From Flavobacteriales bacterium (GTDB lineage Bacteria > Bacteroidota > Bacteroidia > Flavobacteriales_D > Crocinitomicaceae), in contig CANHQC010000097.1 in assembly GCA_947462695.1 (NCBI GenBank), forward strand, positions 1-7,385: a DNA stretch of 7,385 bases, written 5' to 3'. How positions within the stretch are numbered: the stretch's first letter is position 1; every line of letters begins with the position of its first letter. The notes under the pieces are model-generated. The model was not told the origin of the DNA, did no database searches, and saw only the letters and a list, made by a program, of their open reading frames with translations. The position numbers and the translations under genes were made by a program. This document shows positions 1 to 5,608 of the stretch, piece by piece.

Positions 1-2
1 AA

Positions 3-101
3 CTCGTGCGAGAAGGAAATTCACCCAATTGGAAAACCACAGCTGCTGATTTTTACGCAGTAGATGATCTGATACAACAACAAATAAATGAGCACATTTA
101 G
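3..101 (+). CDS. 3' end of an unidentified gene overlapping mtnA
   Basis: An open frame enters from the left edge and runs 32 codons to a TAG stop, ending in residues such as NSPNWKTTAADFYAVDDL. I do not recognise the family. It overlaps the mtnA start by 14 bp in another frame, and the reading is protein-like (no low complexity, mixed hydrophobic and charged residues), so it is probably the end of a real upstream gene in the same transcript as mtnA. In bacteria with an isolated mtnA, the neighbour is often another methylthioadenosine-salvage gene such as an aldolase, kinase or phosphorylase. That would fit, but nothing in these 32 residues proves it. Confidence 0.6.
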   Translation, partial: LVREGNSPNWKTTAADFYAVDDLIQQQINEHI

Positions 102-1173
102 AACAATTTGGACAACAGAGGATCGCTATGTTGAGGTGATCGACCAGCGAAAATTGCCACATCTGTATGAAACGGTGGAATTGAAAACCTATAGGGATGC
201 TGAAGTTGCCATCAAAGACATGACCGTTCGTGGAGCTCCTTTAATCGGTGCTACTGCTGCCTATGGAATTTACCTTGCTGTGCGCGAATTAATTGAAAAA
301 GAGCTAGAAGGAACTTTTTTAGATGAGGCATTCAGTGCGTTACGGGCTTCCCGACCAACCGCAGTTAATTTATTTTGGGCATTGGATCGTATGCGAAATG
401 CGTTAGATAATTGCCAAGGAAATTTTCTTGACACGGCATGGAATACGGCCAATCAACTCGTGGAAGAAGATGTAGAAACATGTCGATTAATTGGTGTTCA
501 CGGACTCCCATTTATTGAAGCGCTAGCAGAAAAGAAGAAAGGGGATGTCGTTAATATTCTTACCCATTGCAACGCAGGAATGCTCGGTTGTATTGAATGG
601 GGAACGATCACTTCTCCAATTTATCAAGCGGTTCAAAAGGGAATTAAGGTCCATGTGTGGGTTGATGAAACACGACCGCGCAACCAAGGTTCAAACCTAA
701 CAGCATATGAATTAACGCGACACAATGTACCGCATACACTTATCGTTGACAACGCGGGTGGTCACCTCATGCAGCACGGAATGGTGGACATGGTAATTGT
801 TGGCACCGACCGTACTACGCGTAACGGCGATGTAGCAAATAAAATTGGGACATATTTAAAAGCGTTGGCCGCAAACGATAATAACATTCCATTGTATGTA
901 GCGCTTCCTTCAACTACTCTTGATATGACTATCCGTGACGGGTTAAGTGAAATTCCTATAGAAGAACGAAATCAAGACGAAGTGCGTTACATGATTGGAA
1001 AAAACAGTGCGGGAGCAATTGACAGTGTGCTTATCTGCCCTGAGACTACTCCCGCAAGTAATTATGGATTCGATGTCACACCAGCCCGATTGGTAACAAA
1101 ATTGATTACTGAACGCGGAGTGTGCGACGCATCAGAAGAAGGATTGTTATCCTTGTTTCCTGAGTTCGCTTAG
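88..1173 (+). CDS. mtnA: S-methyl-5-thioribose-1-phosphate isomerase
   Basis: This cytosolic enzyme of methylthioadenosine salvage converts the aldose 5-methylthioribose-1-phosphate to the ketose methylthioribulose-1-phosphate. At 361 residues it has the usual length of the eIF2B-alpha-like MtnA family. Visible family motifs are IDQRKLPH (18-25), TVRGAPLIG (46-54), SRPTAVNLFWAL (88-99), THCNAG with the expected catalytic Cys161, and GTDR..NGDVANKIGTY with the expected catalytic Asp241. The segment ETRPRNQGSNLTAYEL (194-209) departs slightly from the common ETRPLLQGARLTAWEL form. The ATG at 88 gives the standard N-terminus just before the RTI and IDQRKLP segments. The leader is A-rich with no Shine-Dalgarno sequence, as is common in Bacteroidota. 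The gene overlaps an upstream partial gene by 14 bp, suggesting an operon, and ends tail to tail with the YHYH gene with overlapping stop codons. Some MtnA homologues act on 5-deoxyribose-1-phosphate or ribose-1-phosphate, so substrate is assigned by family only. Confidence 0.95.
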   Translation: MSTFRTIWTTEDRYVEVIDQRKLPHLYETVELKTYRDAEVAIKDMTVRGAPLIGATAAYGIYLAVRELIEKELEGTFLDEAFSALRASRPTAVNLFWALDRMRNALDNCQGNFLDTAWNTANQLVEEDVETCRLIGVHGLPFIEALAEKKKGDVVNILTHCNAGMLGCIEWGTITSPIYQAVQKGIKVHVWVDETRPRNQGSNLTAYELTRHNVPHTLIVDNAGGHLMQHGMVDMVIVGTDRTTRNGDVANKIGTYLKALAANDNNIPLYVALPSTTLDMTIRDGLSEIPIEERNQDEVRYMIGKNSAGAIDSVLICPETTPASNYGFDVTPARLVTKLITERGVCDASEEGLLSLFPEFA

Positions 1174-1191
1174 TTAAGCACCTGAACTTTT
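1163..1191 (+). terminator. Possible terminator hairpin spanning the convergent stop codons
   Basis: AGTTC-GCTTA (1163-1172) can pair with TAAGC (1175-1179) and GAACT (1184-1188), leaving a one-sided ACCT bulge, and four T follow on the + strand (1188-1191). This could end mtnA transcription, although it lies inside the coding end of the opposing gene. A second perfect 6-bp hairpin, AAGGAT/ATCCTT with a 4-nt loop, lies just upstream at 1139-1154 and is symmetric, so it could act on either strand, but it has only weak T-rich flanks. The minus-strand operon therefore has no convincing terminator of its own in non-coding DNA. The call is by eye, and folding energies were not calculated. Confidence 0.3.
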
Positions 1192-2534
1192 CGTGTTATT
1201 CGATCTGTTTTTGTTGAAAATTCCATCAGGTAACTTCCGTTGTATACGGTGCTGATATCGATGTAACCAAGTGTACTTCCTGGCTGAATGGTCTGCTCTT
1301 GAACCACTTTCCCCTTAAGGTCAACTAATCTAATGTGAATCGCTTCTTCGACAAGTCCCCCGACTTGGATAACGAAGATTTCGGCTGTGGGATTTGGAAA
1401 CACATTGATTCCTGCCTCCTCTAATGAAGCAATTCCTGCAGATGAAACATAAGTAGTAACAGGTTCGGTAATTGAAGTGACTTTGCTAGCGGACTTCACA
1501 CCGTAGAATGTAGGTCCAACTGCATAAGGATAAGCTGAGTTGTGGGTTTCATTTACCGTTGCAAAATAACAATATGTCCCATTTGGGTATTCGGGTGTAA
1601 CACAAAATCTTCCATTGTGTACGTCGAGGTAATCTTCTTGACCGGGATGCGCAATAAACTCATAATCTTCTCTAAAGTAACCAAGTGGATACGTTGAACT
1701 CACTACTGGCCCGTCTGGCACATCAGTTCCATTAGCCCAAACTGTTCGATTGGTAATGTTTCTTAACTGATATCCTGATTTTATCCGTGTAATTCCGCCC
1801 GTTCCATTGGCATTTGTATAACCATATGCGCCGTAAATTGGAAAACCATCATAGGCAAAACCAATAAGTGGAGAATGTTGGTTCGGTTGGATGGTATAGA
1901 GTCCGTCTGCTGCGTAAAGATCACAAATTGATGAGATTACATTTAAATCTAAATTAAATGCGCTTGGATTTTGATGGTGGTGATAGTTACCCATTGCTGG
2001 ATGTCCTTTTGAGCAGTCAAAACCAAGTTTTTCTGCAGGCACGGCATCGCGATTCCAAGATAACGAACCGCCAGGACCACCTGGGCAAGGAGTCATACCT
2101 GGAAGCCCACCACACAAGGCATTGTTTGTGGTGTTCCATGCCACTCCATCGCGGTAATCAAACAGCGCGACACCATTGATAAAGACACCAATATTTCCTC
2201 CGGTTGTTGGAGTGGCAGTTCCAGAATTTTGCGTGGGATTCAATGGAAATTTAAAAATGGCGTTTTGATCAGTTGCTATAGACGGATTACCATCTAAAAA
2301 TGGTCCTGTAGGATAAGCTGGAATTCCATTCGTCGTTACATATGCCCAATTAGTTGAATACTGCACAGATTGGATGTTGGCTTCAACATTATCTTGAATA
2401 ACAGTTGGATTTCCCTGAACATAGTGACTCCCCATAATTCCGGTTGTGTTCTGTAACCATCCAGTGATGGCAGGATTTGTTTGTCCAAATCCAATCAAGG
2501 GAAAAAAAAGTAAAGCAATGAATGATTTTTTCAT
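1170..2534 (-). CDS. Secreted YHYH-domain protein with T9SS sorting domain
   Basis: This exported 454-residue protein starts with a signal peptide (about 1-18, hydrophobic core ALLFFPLIGF, ending FGQ). The central region, about 110-345, matches what I know of the YHYH domain: a histidine cluster GNYHHHQNP (182-190), GFAYDGFPIYGAYGY (225-239) and LDVHNGRFCVTPEYPNGTY (303-321). Six cysteines (141, 150, 174, 204, 311, 322) in the mature part could form disulfides. The last 80 residues are a type A T9SS C-terminal sorting domain, with VFPNPTAE (378-385), the LVDLKGKVV strand (403-411), GSYL (433-436) and a basic end RKVQVLN. The protein should be moved across the outer membrane and attached to the surface or released. 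YHYH proteins have no established reaction; metal binding by the histidine cluster is an inference supported by the adjacent di-heme and MbnP-like genes. It is the last gene of the cluster, 39 bp after the di-heme gene, so cotranscription is likely but not certain. Confidence 0.88.
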   Translation of the reverse strand: MKKSFIALLFFPLIGFGQTNPAITGWLQNTTGIMGSHYVQGNPTVIQDNVEANIQSVQYSTNWAYVTTNGIPAYPTGPFLDGNPSIATDQNAIFKFPLNPTQNSGTATPTTGGNIGVFINGVALFDYRDGVAWNTTNNALCGGLPGMTPCPGGPGGSLSWNRDAVPAEKLGFDCSKGHPAMGNYHHHQNPSAFNLDLNVISSICDLYAADGLYTIQPNQHSPLIGFAYDGFPIYGAYGYTNANGTGGITRIKSGYQLRNITNRTVWANGTDVPDGPVVSSTYPLGYFREDYEFIAHPGQEDYLDVHNGRFCVTPEYPNGTYCYFATVNETHNSAYPYAVGPTFYGVKSASKVTSITEPVTTYVSSAGIASLEEAGINVFPNPTAEIFVIQVGGLVEEAIHIRLVDLKGKVVQEQTIQPGSTLGYIDISTVYNGSYLMEFSTKTDRITRKVQVLN

Positions 2535-2554
2535 AGTAGTTTGATTAATTCATA

Positions 2555-2564
2555 TTGTTAGATG
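2555..2564 (-). repeat. 10-bp direct repeat CATCTAACAA, copy in gap before YHYH gene
   Basis: On the minus strand the 39-bp gap between the di-heme gene and the YHYH gene contains CATCTAACAA, ending 20 bp before the YHYH start codon. The identical 10-mer is in the sigma/anti-sigma gap at 4960-4969. It is a candidate shared regulatory or RNA-processing element, but it is short and AT-rich and could be coincidence. Confidence 0.35.
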
Positions 2565-2573
2565 CTATTTGGA

Positions 2574-3617
2574 TTATTTTCTTGTGCTCAAAAGTTCCTT
2601 TGGAAAAGAAAAGCGCTTGTTGTACAAAAATTCTTTGTCAGTTAGTGTTTTAAGGAATGCAATGAGGTCCTTTTGCATTTGCTCATTAAGTGGAATCGGT
2701 TTGCGAAGTTTTTGGTGAAGATTTTTGGTTGAACGATCAATTCCTTTTACATAGTGGTTTATGACGTCCTTTAATTTAGCAAAACGTCCATCATGCATGT
2801 ATGGAAATGTATATTCAATATTGCGCAAGGTTGGAATCATAAAAAGAAAGGAATCAACGGATCTGTTCGTAATGGCAAATCGTCCAATATCATCGTAATT
2901 CGGATCAACAGGCAATCCATTATTTGCAAAAAATGTTTGAGTAAAAAGAGGTTCTGTATGACAAGCATTACAGTGTTGTTTAAAAAGTAGATAGCCGTTT
3001 TTTTCTTGTTTTGTAAATGAAACACCTTTTTCTTTGCGCATCACACGATCGTATGTTGAATTTTTAGATTCCAGCGATACGACGAATTGTGCCATTGCGC
3101 TCAAAAACTGCATTGTAGTTATTGATTCGTTTCCGAAGACCTGCTTGAATCGTTGGCGGTAGAATGATTGATTTCTCAACCGTTCCAAAACAACAGTTAA
3201 TTTATTATCCATTTCAGATGGATGTTCAATTGGATTGATGAACTGCAAATGAAGTTGTGAAACACCACCATCCCAATGAAAGGATGTCTTCCATGCTAAA
3301 TTGACAAGTGCTGGGGCGTTTCTTGTTCCTTTCCGCCCATCAATACCATGACTTACCTGATGATCAACGTGTGCAAATCCAGTATACTGCAGATGACAAT
3401 CAGCACATGAAATACTTGAATCCCGAGAGAGGATGGGGTCATAAAACAATACTCTTCCCAATTGAAATCCGTCTTCAGTTACTGGATACTGCTTAAAATT
3501 ATAGGTTGGTTTTGGCCATTTAACCAGGTGTAAACGTTCCTGTACAGTGAAATCATTCATTCCAATTAATACCATTGAAACACACAATAAATAGAGTATT
3601 CCTAAACTGCTCTTCAT
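2574..3617 (-). CDS. Di-heme cytochrome c peroxidase family protein, MbnH/MauG-like
   Basis: This 347-residue periplasmic protein has an N-terminal hydrophobic signal (about 1-20) and two c-type heme sites, CADCH (71-75) and CNACH (216-220). Between them is the family's inter-heme region: RNAPALVNLAW (99-109), FHWDGG (113-118) and NPIEHPSEM (128-136). Trp115, Gln125 and Glu135 keep the +10 and +20 spacing of MauG Trp93, Gln103 and Glu113 (active-site residues of the high-spin heme), and Pro129 fits MauG Pro107. A PYMHDGRF loop (272-279) near the C-terminal heme offers Tyr273 or Met274 as possible distal ligand. Family members are H2O2-reducing peroxidases (CcpA) or protein-modifying enzymes (MauG, MbnH). 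The start overlaps the stop of an MbnP-like gene (ATGA), so the best inference is an MbnH-type partner that oxidises a tryptophan of that protein. A plain peroxidase remains possible. Confidence 0.87.
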   Translation of the reverse strand: MKSSLGILYLLCVSMVLIGMNDFTVQERLHLVKWPKPTYNFKQYPVTEDGFQLGRVLFYDPILSRDSSISCADCHLQYTGFAHVDHQVSHGIDGRKGTRNAPALVNLAWKTSFHWDGGVSQLHLQFINPIEHPSEMDNKLTVVLERLRNQSFYRQRFKQVFGNESITTMQFLSAMAQFVVSLESKNSTYDRVMRKEKGVSFTKQEKNGYLLFKQHCNACHTEPLFTQTFFANNGLPVDPNYDDIGRFAITNRSVDSFLFMIPTLRNIEYTFPYMHDGRFAKLKDVINHYVKGIDRSTKNLHQKLRKPIPLNEQMQKDLIAFLKTLTDKEFLYNKRFSFPKELLSTRK

Positions 3618-4234
3618 TTCAATTGAAAGCTATTGATGAGTTTTTCAGAAAAAAGAAAAGCGTTTTTCCCTGGTGTCATGATGGAAGGCATCATCTTTTC
3701 TGAACTAGACTTAAAAAGTGGTCCAAGATCGATCAAAAGTTCGGTTGTTGATGAATCAAACAATCCAATTTTTCGAAAAGTTTCGAATGGTGCTCGATAA
3801 CCTCCAATATGGTATTCGAATTTCTGTTGCGCATGATTGTTCCAGTATCCTTCCAGTTTAAAATTGATGTACCCGCTGTTCCACGACCAATACATGCCGT
3901 GAATGGGGTCTAAATCACTTTCAAGATTTCCACTTACATTCGTTAAACTATCGGTTCCCAAGAATAATCGAGATGAAGCAGTACATAGTATTCGATTCGT
4001 TTTGGCTTCTGACCAATCTATTAATTGTACAATTGACCGATCATGTTCATCAACAACGGTTAAGTAAAACTTAAGTGATGTAATAGTAATTATTGAATCG
4101 CCTACTTGAATAGGTTCATTTAAAACAACGATCTCATTACCAATATTGACATGTATGAGTAGTTCATTTGTTTCCTGAGAAAAACTTAAAAAACAAAAAA
4201 AATGGGTTATGATTAAAACTAATTTCCACTTCAT
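3614..4234 (-). CDS. MbnP-like putative copper-binding periplasmic protein
   Basis: The protein has 206 residues from the ATG at 4234, which forms an ATGA overlap with the upstream stop and begins a good signal peptide (MKWKLVLIITHFFCFLSFSQ). The frame stays open a further 29 codons upstream, but those residues are polar, precede the signal peptide and overlap the neighbour, so I reject the longer start. The mature protein has the hallmarks of the MbnP-like family: an N-terminal strand (LLIHVNIGN), SLKFYLTVV (53-61), an LGTDSLTNVSG segment (92-102), DLDPIHGMYWSWNSGY (107-122) followed by INFKLEGYW, and FEYHIGGYRAPF (139-150). In methanotroph MbnP, and the related CorA and MopE, a tryptophan is oxidised to kynurenine and helps bind copper. 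Trp116 and Trp118 in the MYWSW stretch and His142 are candidates here. The next gene encodes the expected di-heme partner. Family assignment is firm by pattern; copper binding in this protein is inferred. Confidence 0.82.
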   Translation of the reverse strand: MKWKLVLIITHFFCFLSFSQETNELLIHVNIGNEIVVLNEPIQVGDSIITITSLKFYLTVVDEHDRSIVQLIDWSEAKTNRILCTASSRLFLGTDSLTNVSGNLESDLDPIHGMYWSWNSGYINFKLEGYWNNHAQQKFEYHIGGYRAPFETFRKIGLFDSSTTELLIDLGPLFKSSSEKMMPSIMTPGKNAFLFSEKLINSFQLK

Positions 4235-4683
4235 TGGCGTGCTGACTTTGGAGGTCCCCCTGCGTGTGAAAACACATCGAGTATTAGTTTTTCCAGTTTT
4301 TTCTGTTGTTTTGGTGAACATACATTATTGACTTTTTTGAAGTAATCAAACGTCATGTGTTCTATTTGATGGTGATTTGCTGCAATGGAATCAATTACCG
4401 CATTTTTTCTAGACATATTGGTTTGTCCTTTGACAAATGCGTAGAATAATTGGACATGTAAGGTTCGATTTTTTTCCATTAATCGATCTTTTGCAGCAAA
4501 ATGATACCTTTCCAATCGTTGAATTGATTCAGCTTCTTTACCTGTAAGTTGAAGAACTTTCGTTATTGGTATCCGGTGTCTCTCATGCGGTTGGCGCGAA
4601 AACCACAAAAAGTAACTTAACGTACCAATATTCAGAGAGATTAAAAAGATGATGAATACTTTATAGATGCGCAATTTTTTCAT
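4231..4683 (-). CDS. Membrane-anchored periplasmic sensor, CpxP/Spy/CnrX-like
   Basis: This 150-residue protein has one N-terminal membrane segment (about 8-28), apparently uncleaved, followed by a helical, charged periplasmic domain. Two weak LTxxQ-like family repeats are visible: LTGKEAESIQRLERYH (46-61) and CSPKQQKKLEKLILDVF (122-138). This is the layout of the periplasmic heavy-metal sensor / ZraP / CnrX group, in which the domain forms an antiparallel helical hairpin dimer. Histidines at 61, 76, 104, 105 and 109, with Met110 in HHQIEHM, could bind metal, in the same region where CnrX uses His and Met. It overlaps its neighbours on both sides by 4 bp (ATGA). Between the anti-sigma gene and the MbnP-like gene it is best read as the signal-receiving partner of the anti-sigma factor. 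A chaperone role like that of Spy is the main alternative; direct metal sensing is unproven. Confidence 0.75.
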   Translation of the reverse strand: MKKLRIYKVFIIFLISLNIGTLSYFLWFSRQPHERHRIPITKVLQLTGKEAESIQRLERYHFAAKDRLMEKNRTLHVQLFYAFVKGQTNMSRKNAVIDSIAANHHQIEHMTFDYFKKVNNVCSPKQQKKLEKLILDVFSHAGGPPKSARQ

Positions 4684-4952
4684 GGTGTTGAGTTTATGTA
4701 ATCGAAATAAGTCGATGTAAATTCAAGTGATTGTTTCTTTTTGTAGGAATTGGTTAACGCAAAAACATTCATTACGAGTAACAAGAGGCAACTAGCCGCA
4801 GCCAAGAAAATCAGTCGCTTAGTTTCTTTATGTTGCAACTTAACGTTCAAAGGGATATTCTCCAACTTACGCATTAATGCATCTGGAACATCATACACCT
4901 GATGGCTATGATTGTCAATTTTGGTCTCGATATTTTCCAGTAATCTGTTCAT
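4680..4952 (-). CDS. Small single-pass membrane protein, probable anti-sigma factor
   Basis: This 90-residue protein has a polar N-terminal half (1-45, including DVPDALMRKLENIP), one transmembrane helix (about 47-66) and a short C-terminal tail of about 24 residues, probably in the periplasm. The size and shape resemble the CnrY type of minimal anti-sigma factor: a short cytoplasmic peptide that clamps the sigma factor, anchored in the inner membrane. No zinc-binding HxxxCxxC anti-sigma motif is present. The call rests mainly on position: it starts 36 bp after the ECF sigma gene and its stop overlaps the start of the periplasmic sensor gene (ATGA). The tail is too short to sense much itself, which fits a separate sensor protein encoded next. 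The sequence alone would leave it a hypothetical membrane protein. Confidence 0.7.
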   Translation of the reverse strand: MNRLLENIETKIDNHSHQVYDVPDALMRKLENIPLNVKLQHKETKRLIFLAAASCLLLLVMNVFALTNSYKKKQSLEFTSTYFDYINSTP

Positions 4953-4959
4953 TTGCTCT

Positions 4960-4969
4960 TTGTTAGATG
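4960..4969 (-). repeat. 10-bp direct repeat CATCTAACAA, copy in sigma/anti-sigma gap
   Basis: This copy lies on the minus strand in the 36-bp gap between the sigma and anti-sigma genes, ending 7 bp before the anti-sigma start codon and preceded by an A-run. It is identical to the copy at 2555-2564. These two gaps are the only internal non-coding stretches of the operon, which is why the match is recorded. Confidence 0.35.
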
Positions 4970-4988
4970 TTTTTTTATGAAAAATCTT

Positions 4989-5555
4989 TCACTCGTTTGA
5001 TGTATGTTCCAATAATTTTTGAATTACTGTTCGTTTAGCCCGAAAGACTAAGGATTCAACAGCTGAAATTGATACATTCATGATAGTTGAGATTTCCTCA
5101 TTCTTCATTCCTTCTAATTTAGACAATGTAAATGCTGTCCGTTGATTTTCAGGTAAGGATAAAATAATGGCATCAATCATCAGGTTGAATTCCTTTTGCT
5201 CCAACAATGAGGATGGATTTGAATGTTGAGACATATCTTTTGCTACACTAAGCGTATCAAGCGAAATCAGCTTGCCAGCGCGTTTTTTCCGTTGTTTTTT
5301 TCGGTTGAATTCATGGCATTTATTGACTGTTATACGGTGAATCCATGTCGAAAGTGCACTTTCATTTCTAAATGTGGAAATCGATAAAAAGAGCGTTGTA
5401 AAGACTTCTTGCGTAATGTCCTCCGCATCCTGATTTGAAGGCAGAAGTCTTAAGCAAAGGTTGTAAACGCGTGAAGAATAACGATTAACAAGCAAGTAAT
5501 AGGCCGTTTCATTACCAGACTTCAATAATTCCAAAAAATCCTCTTCTGTGCCCAT
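4989..5555 (-). CDS. ECF-type RNA polymerase sigma factor (sigma-70 family)
   Basis: At 188 residues, this protein has the two-domain layout of ECF sigma factors. Region 2 covers about 20-88, with the core-binding and -10-recognition helices DAEDITQEVF (43-52) and STWIHRITVNKCHEFNRKK (69-87). A linker follows, then region 4 at about 129-182, with LPENQRTAFTLSKLEG (134-149) and a helix-turn-helix NEEISTIMNVSISAVESLVF (152-171). It should direct RNA polymerase to a small set of promoters. It is the first gene of the minus-strand cluster and is followed by the probable anti-sigma factor and sensor, so it most likely controls this operon, as CnrH does in the Cupriavidus cnr system. No strong Shine-Dalgarno sequence precedes the ATG. 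Its target promoter and signal cannot be read directly. Confidence 0.93.
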   Translation of the reverse strand: MGTEEDFLELLKSGNETAYYLLVNRYSSRVYNLCLRLLPSNQDAEDITQEVFTTLFLSISTFRNESALSTWIHRITVNKCHEFNRKKQRKKRAGKLISLDTLSVAKDMSQHSNPSSLLEQKEFNLMIDAIILSLPENQRTAFTLSKLEGMKNEEISTIMNVSISAVESLVFRAKRTVIQKLLEHTSNE

Positions 5556-5569
5556 ACTATCTTAGAGAA

Positions 5570-5600
5570 CAAATGTGGACAATTCTTGCGTGAAATAAAA
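5570..5600 (-). promoter_or_regulatory. Candidate Bacteroidota-type promoter upstream of the sigma operon
   Basis: In the 53-bp gap before the sigma gene, the minus strand has CACATTTG (5577 down to 5570), one mismatch from the Bacteroidota -7 consensus TAnnTTTG. It is preceded after 19 bp by TTTT (5600 to 5597), close to the -33 TTTG element. This could be a primary-sigma promoter giving basal expression. An ECF-specific promoter recognised by the operon's own sigma factor may also lie here but cannot be identified from one copy. Read-through from the polyprenyl synthase gene is equally possible. Confidence 0.3.
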
Positions 5601-5608
5601 AGAGGTAG

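Noticed and set aside
1958..2179. Open frame on the + strand inside the YHYH gene
   Set aside because: It is a reverse-strand shadow of a well-supported gene, with histidine- and arginine-rich, non-family-like sequence.
2793..3025. Overlapping frames on both strands inside the di-heme gene
   Set aside because: They lie in the region encoding the second heme motif of a clear family member and have no protein-like features of their own.
4235..4321. 29-codon N-terminal extension of the MbnP-like gene
   Set aside because: The added residues are polar, come before a clear signal peptide and overlap the sensor gene in another frame. The ATG at 4234 forms an ATGA overlap like its neighbours.
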